12,979 nucleotides of DNA, from the NCBI GenBank assembly GCA_938036585.1, contig CALHQN010000247.1:1-12979 (forward strand), given 5' to 3'. Positions 1 to 7,207 of the stretch are shown here, piece by piece. The notes beneath the pieces were generated by a model that saw only the letters and a list, made by a program, of their open reading frames with translations, was not told where the DNA came from and ran no database searches. Numbering within the stretch: position 1 is the stretch's first letter; each line of letters begins with the position of its first letter. Origin of the DNA: an uncultured Campylobacter sp. Lineage in GTDB: Bacteria; Campylobacterota; Campylobacteria; Campylobacterales; Campylobacteraceae. The position numbers were made by a program, and so were the translations under genes.

Positions 1-1
1 G

Positions 2-778
2 CACGGTTTTAACCGCTTGGGCGGAAATTCCGTCGCCGAAACCGTCGTCGCAGGAATGATCGTGGGCGAGTATTTTGCGGAGTATTGCCAAGGACACGAT
101 GTCGATATCAATACGCACGATATACAAAAATTCGTAGATAAAGAGCAAAACTACATGAAAAGCCTGCTTGAAAAAGAGGGTAAATTTAACGTATTTGAGA
201 TCAAAAACAAGATGAAAGACGTTATGTGGGAGCACTGCGCGATCTTCCGTACCGGCGAGGGATTAGCCAAAGCCGTAAAAGAGCTCGAGGAGCTTTATAA
301 GCAGTCCTTGGATGTCAAAGTAAGCAATAAAGAGCTTTTCGGAAATCCTGAGCTCGAGGAGGCTTATCGCGTACCGAAGATGCTAAAGCTTGCGCTTTGT
401 ATCGCCAAGGGTGCGCTTGATCGCACCGAAAGCCGAGGCGCGCACTTCCGTGAGGATTATCCAAAACGCGACGATCTAAACTGGCTAAAACGAACGCTTG
501 CGAGCTGGAAGGAGGGCGATACTATGCCTACCTTGACCTATGAGCCGCTTGATATTATGAAGATGGAGATGCCGCCTGCGTTCCGCGGATACGGCGCCAA
601 AGGCAATATCATCGAGCATCCGGACAGCGCCGTGCGCCAAAAAGAGGTCGATGAAATTCGCGAGAAAATGCAAGCCGAGGGCAAAGGCAGATATGAAATT
701 CAAGAGGCATTGATGCATTATGAATTGCAGCCAAAATATAAAGCACCTAATGAAAGAGCAGGTATAGGATATGAGTAG
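2..778 (+). CDS. frdA: Fumarate reductase flavoprotein subunit FrdA (C-terminal part; 5' end outside window)
   Basis: Catalytic flavoprotein subunit of quinol:fumarate reductase, which reduces fumarate to succinate at the inner face of the cytoplasmic membrane during anaerobic respiration. Only the last 258 codons are present, and the frame is open to the left edge. The fragment begins with [13 protein letters not shown], the conserved C-terminal part of the FAD domain in FrdA/SdhA proteins; by homology its arginine is a fumarate-binding residue. The rest is the helical C-terminal domain, including the segment with [12 protein letters not shown] (about residues 139-150 of the fragment), also conserved in the family. 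The N-terminal FAD-binding part, roughly 400 residues in relatives, lies upstream, where frdC is expected in the frdCAB order of Wolinella and Campylobacter (established for the family, not visible here). The TAG stop overlaps the frdB start by 8 bases, so the two are translationally coupled. Confidence 0.96.
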   Translation, partial: HGFNRLGGNSVAETVVAGMIVGEYFAEYCQGHDVDINTHDIQKFVDKEQNYMKSLLEKEGKFNVFEIKNKMKDVMWEHCAIFRTGEGLAKAVKELEELYKQSLDVKVSNKELFGNPELEEAYRVPKMLKLALCIAKGALDRTESRGAHFREDYPKRDDLNWLKRTLASWKEGDTMPTLTYEPLDIMKMEMPPAFRGYGAKGNIIEHPDSAVRQKEVDEIREKMQAEGKGRYEIQEALMHYELQPKYKAPNERAGIGYE

Positions 779-1508
779 AAAAATAACAATAAAGGCATTT
801 AAGTATAATCCGCTAAGCAAAATTTCAAAGCCGCACTTCGCTACTTATGAGATCGAAGAGACCGACGGAATGACGCTGTTTATCGCGCTTAACGTGATTC
901 GTGAGAGATTTGATCCCGAGCTAAGCTTCGACTTCGTTTGTCGCGCGGGTATCTGCGGTAGCTGCGGTATGCTCGTAAACGGTAAGCCGCAGCTTGCGTG
1001 CCGCACGCTTACTAAGGACTATCCGGATGGCGTGATCGAGCTTATGCCGCTTCCATTTTTTAAGTTGCTAAAAGACCTCAGCGTTGATACAGGCAACTGG
1101 ATGAACGCGATGAGCAAACGCGTAGAGAGTTGGATCCACACCGATCACGAAACCGATATCTCCAAGCTTGAGGAGAAGGTCGAGCCTGAGGTCGCGCAGG
1201 AGGTTTTCGAGCTGGATCGCTGCATCGAGTGCGGTATCTGCGTAGCTGCATGCGGCGTAGCGATAATGCGAAAAGACTACATCGGCGCCGTCGGTATCAA
1301 CCGCGTGGCACGCTTTCAGATCGATGCGCTGGATAAACGCAGCGACGAGGATTTTTACGAGCTAATCGGCGATGATGACGGAGTATTCGGCTGTATGACG
1401 CTGCTAGGCTGCGAAGACCACTGCCCTAAGCACCTTCCGCTTCAAAGCAAAATCGCATATGTTCGCCGCAAGCTTGCCGCTCAGGGCAAGTGCGGCTGCG
1501 GCAAATAA
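771..1508 (+). CDS. frdB: Fumarate reductase iron-sulfur subunit FrdB
   Basis: Electron-transfer subunit carrying electrons from the diheme cytochrome b subunit (FrdC) to the FrdA flavin. At 245 residues it has the family's usual length. The N-terminal ferredoxin domain binds [2Fe-2S] through C57, C62, C65 and C77 (CRAGICGSC ... C). The C-terminal domain has C151, C154, C157 and C161 ([11 protein letters not shown]) and then C208, C214 and C218 (GC...CEDHCP). By homology with Wolinella FrdB, C151/C154/C157/C218 hold the [4Fe-4S] cluster and C161/C208/C214 the [3Fe-4S] cluster; the spacing fits that enzyme. Two more cysteines sit at the very end (CGCGK, C241 and C243). The ATG lies inside the frdA 3' end (8-base overlap), and GAAAGAGCAGG upstream is only a modest ribosome site, consistent with coupling. 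A strong hairpin follows within about 25 bases. Confidence 0.97.
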   Translation: MSRKITIKAFKYNPLSKISKPHFATYEIEETDGMTLFIALNVIRERFDPELSFDFVCRAGICGSCGMLVNGKPQLACRTLTKDYPDGVIELMPLPFFKLLKDLSVDTGNWMNAMSKRVESWIHTDHETDISKLEEKVEPEVAQEVFELDRCIECGICVAACGVAIMRKDYIGAVGINRVARFQIDALDKRSDEDFYELIGDDDGVFGCMTLLGCEDHCPKHLPLQSKIAYVRRKLAAQGKCGCGK

Positions 1509-1531
1509 AATTTAAGCGGGACCCCGCTTTC

Positions 1532-1571
1532 ATCTCGCAAATTTGCGCCCTTTGCGAATTTGCGAGATTTT
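1532..1571 (+). terminator. Hairpin terminator after frdB
   Basis: A perfect 12-base inverted repeat (ATCTCGCAAATT at 1532-1543, AATTTGCGAGAT at 1557-1568) with a 13-base loop, followed by TTTT (1568-1571). It lies 24 bases after the frdB stop. A smaller hairpin, AAGCGGG/CCCGCTT (1514-1520 and 1523-1529), precedes it. This is the probable 3' end of the frd operon. Confidence 0.65.
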
Positions 1572-1862
1572 AAAATTCTACATCGCAAGCTATTTTAAAT
1601 TTCATAGATTATGAGAACGGCTATACATAAATTTATTTTATATTAAGACGCAAAGTGATAGTATCTCGCAAATCCTATAACGCAGATGTTATGAGGCGGT
1701 AGCTTTCTTTCGGTAAGTTTTGCGGTGGCGGCAGGCGATAAATAAAGCCTGCGCTCTACATACCGATTGAGCGAAATTTATGCATTATCTAGTGCGCTTA
1801 AATTTGCTTACCGGATGAGCATCTGTCAAAAGAACGCGCAAGCGGAAGCAAAGGAGGCGATC
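1572..1862. other. Intergenic region before the small-protein pair
   Basis: Between the frd terminator and the best start of the first small gene I see no convincing gene. The downstream frame stays open upstream to a TTG at 1767, with a further ATG at 1815, but neither has a ribosome site as good as the one for 1863. TATAAC at 1676-1681 and TATACAT near 1622 are possible -10 boxes for the small genes, at low confidence. An 11-base copy of the terminator arm (ATCTCGCAAAT, 1663-1673) recurs here in direct orientation. Confidence 0.4.
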
Positions 1863-2084
1863 ATGGAGATCGAAAGATTGCAGAAAAGCGACGACGATAT
1901 AGTGGATATTATTTACGAAGGCGGAAAGCTGCTTGAATATTTCAAAGATTTGACGCAGGAAGATCCAAAATTCAGATCATATTTTTCAGATTTCGCTATG
2001 GCGGGACTGCAGATATTTCGCCTTCACGAAAAATTGCATCAAGATTTTTCGGAGCTGAAAAACTGCAAAAAAAAAGGAATATAG
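1863..2084 (+). CDS. Small helical protein of unknown function, paralogue 1 (73 aa)
   Basis: I do not recognise this family. The ATG at 1863 was chosen because AAGGAGG (1851-1857) sits 5 bases upstream, and because the resulting 73-residue product matches the next gene (74 residues) along nearly its whole length. The frame could also start at ATG 1815 or TTG 1767, adding 16 or 32 residues with no match in the neighbour. Residues 6-62 align without gaps to residues 9-65 of the downstream protein: 15 of 57 positions are identical (LxKSD, ExxxD, KFxxY, ExLHxxF) and many more are conservative. The composition is charged and helix-forming, with no signal peptide or membrane segment, so it is probably cytoplasmic. 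The C-terminus is basic (KNCKKKGI). It probably shares a transcript with the next gene, 23 bases on. Confidence 0.75.
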   Translation: MEIERLQKSDDDIVDIIYEGGKLLEYFKDLTQEDPKFRSYFSDFAMAGLQIFRLHEKLHQDFSELKNCKKKGI

Positions 2085-2107
2085 AAAATGATCAAAAAGG
2101 AGCAGAC

Positions 2108-2332
2108 ATGGCTATAAAACCGGAAGAGATGCTTAAAAAGAGCGATGAAATCATGCTCCGATTTATCCGTAAAATAGACGCTTCGATCGAGGATCTTGTG
2201 GATATGTCGAAGGATAATGCGAAGTTTAAAGAATACTGCTTAGAGCTTCAAGACGCTAAGAAAAAATTTCTTGAAATTCAAGAAAGACTGCATAGCGAAT
2301 TTACTAGCCCTTCAGGCCAAAATAACTGCTAA
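2108..2332 (+). CDS. Small helical protein of unknown function, paralogue 2 (74 aa)
   Basis: Tandem paralogue of the preceding gene, starting 23 bases after its stop. The start is supported by AAAAAGGAG (2094-2102) five bases before the ATG. The shared core runs from LKKSD (residues 9-13) to ERLHSEF (59-65). It reads as two amphipathic helices, rich in K, E and D with regularly spaced L, I, F and M, joined around the KDNAKF segment; this is inference from sequence only. The tail (TSPSGQNNC) is polar and differs from the first copy, and both copies carry a cysteine at or near the C-terminus. There is no transmembrane segment, no metal-binding motif and no family I can name. A two-helix bundle or a heterodimer with the first protein would be natural, but is unproven. 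Confidence 0.8.
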   Translation: MAIKPEEMLKKSDEIMLRFIRKIDASIEDLVDMSKDNAKFKEYCLELQDAKKKFLEIQERLHSEFTSPSGQNNC

Positions 2333-2763
2333 ATTTAACGACGTTTAGGCCGCGCCGATTAAATTTTAATTGCTTGAAGGCTTTGTCGTAATTTAAAATT
2401 TTATGGCAAAGCCGCTCTTCTGTGATGATCCAACACGCTCAAGGATATTTTCAAAATACGAATTGCGCTTAATTTGCACTATTCGTCGCAGCCTATGCAT
2501 GAAATTTTAAATTTATCGCGGCCCATAAATGCCCCAAACGCGATCCGCGCCCGATTTACTCACGCCCGCTAAAATTTGAACTCAAATTTTAAACGACGGG
2601 TTTTATCGCTATAAAATGCTGCCGATAAAATTTCACGCCTTACCCTCTTAAACCTCGCCCTGCGAATTCCGCCCAAGCGAAATTGCCTTGTGAAATTCCG
2701 CCCGTTTATATTCGGCTAAGCTCACACTCGGTAGTATTTGTCATTTTATTTGCGGAGGTTGCT
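2333..2763. other. Gene-free stretch before the ankyrin gene
   Basis: About 430 bases with no convincing gene. An inverted repeat GGCTTTG/CAAAGCC (2379-2385 and 2407-2413, 21-base loop) without a T-run lies just after the small genes and may be a weak terminator. TATAAAAT at 2610-2617 is a possible -10 box that would give a leader of about 140 bases for the ankyrin gene. The downstream frame is open back to a TTG at 2683, which has no ribosome site. The rest is A/T-rich and full of AAATTTTA-type words. Confidence 0.4.
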
Positions 2764-4203
2764 TTGAAAGAGATAAAATCCAAGCTCATCATAGCGTGCT
2801 TGGTTGTTTCGGCGGGCGTATTTTTCTTGATCGCAGGCGGTGTGCTTATGGATAGATCCAAAACTCAGCCCGCGCAAAATTCCACGGTGAGTCCCGCCAC
2901 AACCTCCGGCAATTCCTCCAATCGGCCGCTAACGGATGAGGATCGCGCCGCAATAGCAAGGTACCGGTACGAAAGGCTGGGCGCCGAGTTAAATTTAGAC
3001 GAGCGCGTAGTGCAGGGCGATGAGCGAATGGAATATTTCCGTAAGCTTTTGCGCTCCAAGAACACTGCGCGTATTTTAACATTTATGCGAGAGCAGCGCA
3101 TCACTGCGGGCGATCCGCTACATTTTGGCATAACGGCGATAATGTATTCTAGCTTTTACAACGATGCAAACACTACCGAGGAGCTGATCTATCACGGAGC
3201 GGATATCAACCGCACGGACGATTTTTCTCATTCGGCGCTGAGCTATGCTATCGAAAATAACTCTACCGCCGCCGCGGAAGTTCTACTTAAGCATGGAGCT
3301 AGCTTTTCTAGCGTTAAATATGTTCGTCCGTGGCTTGCGACTCCGGGATGCTGCGATGCCTATTTGGTCGCCGATACTAGCGATGCACAGGTAAGGACAT
3401 ATTACGGAACACCTAAAAGCGAGGGTACTAGCGCGGTATCTGATCCGCTCTATTATGCCGTAGCAGGCGGATTTTTGCAGATGACGGAGCTTATGCTCAG
3501 CAGCGGCGTAAGACCTGAGATTACGGCTTGGACGGACGATAATTGTATTGCTTTTACACTCAAACACCGCAAAGATGAGCGACGGCCGAACTGCTCCATC
3601 TATCAGATGCTGCCGCAACGATATGACGCAAGTATGCTAAATTTGCTGCTTAAATACGATTTGGCAGGACTTCCGGACGATGAGCGTATTCAAAAAAAAT
3701 ACGATGACTGCCGTAAGGATTTGGATACGTTGAGAAAGTATAAGAAAATATACCTAGAGCATATGGATGATTATTGTTACGATGAGATTATTTTAGATTG
3801 GACTTTATTAAACAGCTCTAGGTATGAGCTGCTTAGATATATGATGACGGAGCGCTCAAAGTATTCGGAAAATGATGTAATCAAGCTTAACAAAGGCTCG
3901 CTGCCCGATCTTAATAGATGCGGCTCGGTAACGCCAAATACAGCGCTACTTGGTATCTACGATACGCTTATAAAGCGCTACTCTGCGCTCTGTGGCGATG
4001 AGCCTAAGGGTGCAAGCGGCTTTGATTTGGATAAATTTTTTAGATATTTGCAGTTAGAAAAATTGGAATATTATCTTAAAATAGAGTATAAAGGCAAGGT
4101 GATAGAGGTAGAGGAGTACGATAAAATTTTAAGGCGCGATGCGTCTAAGCAGCTAGAGCAAGCGGGTTCTATGACTGCAGATATCGCGTCTGCTCATGAG
4201 TAA
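2764..4203 (+). CDS. Membrane-anchored or exported ankyrin-repeat protein (479 aa)
   Basis: The start is taken as TTG at 2764 because GGAGG (2754-2758) lies 5 bases upstream, and because it places a short charged N-terminus (MKEIKSK) directly before a hydrophobic segment (about residues 8-28), as in a signal anchor or uncleaved signal peptide. An S/T/N/P-rich linker follows (29-56), then a charged helical part. Ankyrin-type repeats are visible at about 120-183 (ending ELIYHGADIN and then VLLKHGASF) and again at about 226-253 (PLYYAVAGGF ... MLSSGV), with a possible partial repeat near 289-304. The C-terminal 180 residues are helical and match no family I know. After the membrane segment there are eight cysteines (196, 197, 261, 277, 316, 338, 386, 410), which would suit a periplasmic location with disulfides. 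Ankyrin repeats usually bind other proteins; the partner here is unknown. The gene appears to stand alone. Confidence 0.85.
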   Translation: MKEIKSKLIIACLVVSAGVFFLIAGGVLMDRSKTQPAQNSTVSPATTSGNSSNRPLTDEDRAAIARYRYERLGAELNLDERVVQGDERMEYFRKLLRSKNTARILTFMREQRITAGDPLHFGITAIMYSSFYNDANTTEELIYHGADINRTDDFSHSALSYAIENNSTAAAEVLLKHGASFSSVKYVRPWLATPGCCDAYLVADTSDAQVRTYYGTPKSEGTSAVSDPLYYAVAGGFLQMTELMLSSGVRPEITAWTDDNCIAFTLKHRKDERRPNCSIYQMLPQRYDASMLNLLLKYDLAGLPDDERIQKKYDDCRKDLDTLRKYKKIYLEHMDDYCYDEIILDWTLLNSSRYELLRYMMTERSKYSENDVIKLNKGSLPDLNRCGSVTPNTALLGIYDTLIKRYSALCGDEPKGASGFDLDKFFRYLQLEKLEYYLKIEYKGKVIEVEEYDKILRRDASKQLEQAGSMTADIASAHE

Positions 4204-4444
4204 ATTCTGTAAAATTTACATGCGATTATCGGCTTCGCGGTTGCTGTGTATCTTGCAAAATTCTATAAATTACGCCGATTTAAAATTTGCGTCGTTTTTG
4301 CTTTATAAAACACATGGAATTTTGTCGCTATGACGCAAACGGTTTGCAAAAAATCCGGCGCGTATGTAAATTTTAAAAATTCCAAGAGTTGCGGCGCATT
4401 AAATTATATAAATTTAGGCGTTAAAAATTCTACCGATATAGACC

Positions 4445-4473
4445 CGCGAAATTTTGCCGCCTAAAATTTCGCG
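4445..4473 (-). terminator. GC-clamped hairpin directly after the 136-aa gene
   Basis: A perfect 11-base inverted repeat (CGCGAAATTTT at 4445-4455, AAAATTTCGCG at 4463-4473) with a 7-base loop, abutting the stop codon of the minus-strand gene. There is no T-run on either side, so it may be a 3'-end stabiliser or a weak terminator rather than a classical intrinsic terminator. The 5' neighbour on the plus strand ends at 4203, so it could serve both strands. Confidence 0.45.
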
Positions 4474-4884
4474 CTACAAATTCTTAAATTCCACCTCCAG
4501 CTGCTTGCGCCAATCTTGCAGCGAGCGCTCTGCGCCCGCGGCGTATTTTTCGATAAGCGCGTCCGTTTTATTTAGAAACTCAAATAGCTTGCCCTCCCAC
4601 ACGGCGGGGTTTAGGTTGCTTTGATGCATCGTTTTGATATAGACTAACTCCTTGCTAAGAGCCTCAAGCTCGTATAGATAGCTCTCGCGAGCCCCCTCAT
4701 CGCGCAGCTCTAGCCGCTTTAAATCTCGCAGTTTGTCCTCTAAAATATCACAAAATTTCATATACCTTTGCGAGCTAAGCTCGGGATCTGCGGCGTCTGC
4801 GCGCGCGGAAGCCTTTTGGACCTGAAAATACACGAGCACACCCACCGCAAGGGCGACTGCGAACATCAAAGCGAAATTAGCCAT
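4474..4884 (-). CDS. Conserved-type small membrane-anchored protein, function unknown (136 aa)
   Basis: I cannot assign a function. The protein starts with a hydrophobic segment (about residues 4-20, ending VLVYFQ), followed by a basic-polar stretch and about 110 charged, strongly helical residues with coiled-coil-like spacing (LEDKLRDLKRLEL, LYELEALSKELVYI). A single N-terminal anchor with a soluble helical domain is the likely topology. The ATG has AAGGAG (4890-4895) 5 bases upstream. It overlaps the 3' end of the RarD-type gene by 8 bases, so the two are translationally coupled and probably work at the membrane. A perfect hairpin follows the stop. A helper or unrelated passenger of the transporter are both possible. 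Confidence 0.8.
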   Translation of the reverse strand: MANFALMFAVALAVGVLVYFQVQKASARADAADPELSSQRYMKFCDILEDKLRDLKRLELRDEGARESYLYELEALSKELVYIKTMHQSNLNPAVWEGKLFEFLNKTDALIEKYAAGAERSLQDWRKQLEVEFKNL

Positions 4885-5749
4885 TTTTTCTCCTTAAGCC
4901 GTCCAAGCCCACGACCGCGAGCCCGAACCAAATTAGCGAAAAGCTCAAAATTTTGTAAGTCTCAAGCTCCTCGCCGTAGATAAATACCGCGATCAGCATA
5001 CTCATGCTGGGGCTGATGTATTGCATAAAGCCGATCGTAGATAGCGGCAGATATTGCGTGCTTACGGCGAAGGTAAGCAGCGGCAAAATCGTAATCAGCC
5101 CGCTTGCAAACAGCAGCGCGCCGCTTGCGCTGAAGCCGAAAGCGCCGCTTCCTTTTAGCGCGCAGTAGATCAGAAACGCAAGCGCGGGCAGCAGCATCAG
5201 CGTCGTCTCGCAAAACAGCCCCTCAAAGCTAGGCACGCTTACTTTTTTGCGTATGAGCCCGTAAAATGCAAAGCTAAGCGGTAGCACGAGTGAGATTATC
5301 GGCAGCCTGCCTAGCGCGTAAATTTGCACGCCGATAGCCGCAAAGGCTAGCAGCAGGGAAAATTTCGCCGCCGCGCTTAACCGCTCGCGCAGAAACAAAG
5401 CGCCCAAAAGCACTGAAAATAGTGGATTTATAAAATATCCAAGGCTGGTGGCCAAAATTTGATCGGAATTTACCGCGTAGATATAAATGCCCCAGTTCGT
5501 GCTGATAAGTAGTCCCGTACAAAGCAGCGTGAGAGCGATTTTGGGGGTGCTAAGAAGCCGCGCTACGTTTTTTAAGCGGTGCGTAAAGCAGAGAAAAACG
5601 AGCAGCAGCGCGAAGGACCAAACGACGCGATGCGCTAAAATTTGCACCGCGTCCACGTCCTTTATGAGCTTGAAAAATATCGGAAAAACGCCCCATATAA
5701 CAAAGGTGGCAAGAGCAAGCATTAGCCCTTTAGTGCGGTTTTCTTCCAT
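4877..5749 (-). CDS. rarD: RarD/EamA-family inner-membrane transporter
   Basis: A 290-residue integral membrane protein of the drug/metabolite transporter superfamily. About ten hydrophobic segments in two EamA-like halves are visible. Signatures of the RarD branch are present: AHRVVWS (39-45), TNWGIYIYAVNS (84-95), LGYFINPLFSVLLG (103-116) and GFMQYISPS (230-238). RarD was named from chloramphenicol-sensitivity work; its natural substrate is not settled, so the substrate should be left open here. The start has AAGGAATTTTATG (ribosome site at 5754-5759). TAAAAT on the minus strand at 5780-5785 is a possible -10 box. The gene is divergent from the DAHP synthase gene and overlaps the following small membrane gene by 8 bases. 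Confidence 0.88.
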   Translation of the reverse strand: MEENRTKGLMLALATFVIWGVFPIFFKLIKDVDAVQILAHRVVWSFALLLVFLCFTHRLKNVARLLSTPKIALTLLCTGLLISTNWGIYIYAVNSDQILATSLGYFINPLFSVLLGALFLRERLSAAAKFSLLLAFAAIGVQIYALGRLPIISLVLPLSFAFYGLIRKKVSVPSFEGLFCETTLMLLPALAFLIYCALKGSGAFGFSASGALLFASGLITILPLLTFAVSTQYLPLSTIGFMQYISPSMSMLIAVFIYGEELETYKILSFSLIWFGLAVVGLDGLRRKNG

Positions 5750-5779
5750 AAAATTCCTTCCAAATTGCCTAAAGGCGCT

Positions 5780-5785
5780 ATTTTA
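5780..5785 (-). promoter_or_regulatory. Possible -10 box for the rarD-type gene
   Basis: TAAAAT read on the minus strand, about 20 bases before the ribosome site of the transporter gene. There is no -35 match, which is usual for Campylobacter sigma-70 promoters. It is a weak match in A/T-rich DNA. Confidence 0.35.
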
Positions 5786-5817
5786 AGATTTTTTGGGTTA
5801 ATAAAAGCTTATTTGGG

Positions 5818-5823
5818 TATAAT
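5818..5823 (+). promoter_or_regulatory. Promoter -10 box (TATAAT) for DAHP synthase
   Basis: A consensus TATAAT preceded by TTTGGG and T-rich DNA, as in Campylobacter sigma-70 promoters. It lies 30 bases before the ATG, with AGGAGGG (5844-5850) as the ribosome site, which gives a short leader of about 20-25 bases. Confidence 0.75.
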
Positions 5824-5853
5824 CGCGAAATTTTACGAAATCTAGGAGGGGCT

Positions 5854-7197
5854 ATGAGTTGGAGTAGGACGTCGTGGAAAGATTATAAAATTTTACAGCA
5901 GCCGGTTTATCAGGATGAAAGTGCGGTGCAGGCCGCTAAAGATCGCCTTTACAAGCTGCCGCCGTTAATTTTTGCGGGCGAGGTTCGCAACTTAAAGGCC
6001 GAGCTCGCGCGCGCCAGCGAGGGCAAGTCGTTTCTGCTTCAAGGCGGCGATTGCGCGGAGAGCTTTAATGATTTTAGCGCGAATAATATCCGCGATATGT
6101 TTAAAGTAATGCTTCAGATGGCGATCATTCTTACCTTCGCAGCGGGTCGCCCCGTCGTTAAGGTAGGTCGTATCGCAGGGCAGTTCGCAAAGCCGCGCAG
6201 CAGCGACTTCGAAGAGGTTGGCGGTGTGAGCCTGCCTAGCTACCGCGGCGACATAATCAACGGCTTCGAGTTTAACGAAGCGGCGCGCAAGCCGGATCCT
6301 GCGCGCATGATCGAGGCGTATCATCAAAGTGCTTCTACGCTGAATCTGCTGCGCGCTTTTTCTCGCGGCGGTCTTGCGAACCTGCACGAGGTGCATAAGT
6401 GGAATTTGGGCTTTTTGAAAAAGGGCGAGCTGGAGGCTAAATTTAACGAGCTCAGCGATGAAATTTCGCGCACGCTTAAATTTATGGAGGCGTGCGGGCT
6501 GAGTGCCGCAAATTCCCCGAGCCTTGCCGAGACGGTGCTTTACACATCGCATGAGGCGCTGCTGCTACACTATGAGGAGTGTCTGACGCGCATCGACAGC
6601 ACCAGCGGCGATTGGTACGACTGCTCGGCGCACATGCTTTGGATCGGCGAGCGCACGCGCGGCGCGGACGATGCGCACGTGCATTTTTTAAGCGGTATCA
6701 AAAACCCTCTCGGCGTCAAGATCGGCCCTAGCGGCACCGCGGATGAAATTTTGCGCCTTTGCGACAAGCTCAATCCGCAAAACGAAGCAGGCAGGCTAAA
6801 CGTCATCATTCGCATGGGCGCGGATAAGATCGGCGCGCGGCTGCCGCAAATTTTACGCGAGCTAAAGCGCGAGGGCAGGGCGATCCTGTACAGCATCGAC
6901 CCGATGCACGGCAACACCGTCAAAGCCGCGAACGGCTATAAAACGCGCGAATTTTCTAAAATTTTAAGTGAGGTTCAGAGCTTTTTTGAGATTCACGCTG
7001 CGGAGGGCACGCACGCGGGCGGCATTCACCTTGAGATGACCGGTCAAAACGTCACCGAGTGCACGGGCGGCTCGTTTAACGTAACGCAAGAGACGCTAAA
7101 ACAGCGCTACGAAACGCAGTGTGATCCGCGCCTAAACGCAGATCAGGCGCTGGAGCTTGCGTTTTTGCTCGCCGATAATCTAAAAAAGGCGGAGTAG
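5854..7197 (+). CDS. Class II 3-deoxy-7-phosphoheptulonate (DAHP) synthase
   Basis: Condenses phosphoenolpyruvate with erythrose 4-phosphate to DAHP, the first step of the shikimate pathway to aromatic amino acids; cytoplasmic. The 447 residues show class II (plant/Mycobacterium-type) motifs in order: QGGDCAE (63-69), [13 protein letters not shown] (104-116), GERTRG (265-270), [10 protein letters not shown] (284-293), DPMHGNT (349-355), [12 protein letters not shown] (392-403) and CDPRLN (423-428). By homology with the Mycobacterium tuberculosis enzyme, C67, H352, E394 and D424 are the metal ligands; the spacing between the last three is the same. The gene stands alone, with its own strong promoter and ribosome site and a terminator overlapping its stop, so it is probably transcribed singly. 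The symbol varies between annotations (aroF, aroG, aroH), so none is given. Confidence 0.96.
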   Translation: MSWSRTSWKDYKILQQPVYQDESAVQAAKDRLYKLPPLIFAGEVRNLKAELARASEGKSFLLQGGDCAESFNDFSANNIRDMFKVMLQMAIILTFAAGRPVVKVGRIAGQFAKPRSSDFEEVGGVSLPSYRGDIINGFEFNEAARKPDPARMIEAYHQSASTLNLLRAFSRGGLANLHEVHKWNLGFLKKGELEAKFNELSDEISRTLKFMEACGLSAANSPSLAETVLYTSHEALLLHYEECLTRIDSTSGDWYDCSAHMLWIGERTRGADDAHVHFLSGIKNPLGVKIGPSGTADEILRLCDKLNPQNEAGRLNVIIRMGADKIGARLPQILRELKREGRAILYSIDPMHGNTVKAANGYKTREFSKILSEVQSFFEIHAAEGTHAGGIHLEMTGQNVTECTGGSFNVTQETLKQRYETQCDPRLNADQALELAFLLADNLKKAE

Positions 7198-7207
7198 CCC
7201 GCCTTTT
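7184..7207 (+). terminator. Intrinsic terminator overlapping the DAHP synthase stop codon
   Basis: A perfect 9-base inverted repeat (AAAAGGCGG at 7184-7192, CCGCCTTTT at 7199-7207) with a 6-base loop that contains the TAG stop (7195-7197). The right arm ends in a T-run that doubles as the U tail. It is symmetrical enough to act in both directions. Confidence 0.8.

Noticed and set aside
485..820. Minus-strand open frame across the frdA-frdB junction
   Set aside because: It lies opposite two well-conserved genes and shows no start signal; the same applies to other long frames opposite copA, DAHP synthase and yebC.
2683..2763. Upstream TTG at 2683 as start of the ankyrin protein
   Set aside because: No ribosome site. 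It would place 27 extra residues before a normal signal anchor, while TTG at 2764 has GGAGG at the right distance.
4335..4347. GCAAAC-G-GTTTGC dyad followed by an A-run as a terminator
   Set aside because: The one-base centre leaves only a very short usable stem, and it lies about 120 bases beyond the nearest stop on either strand.
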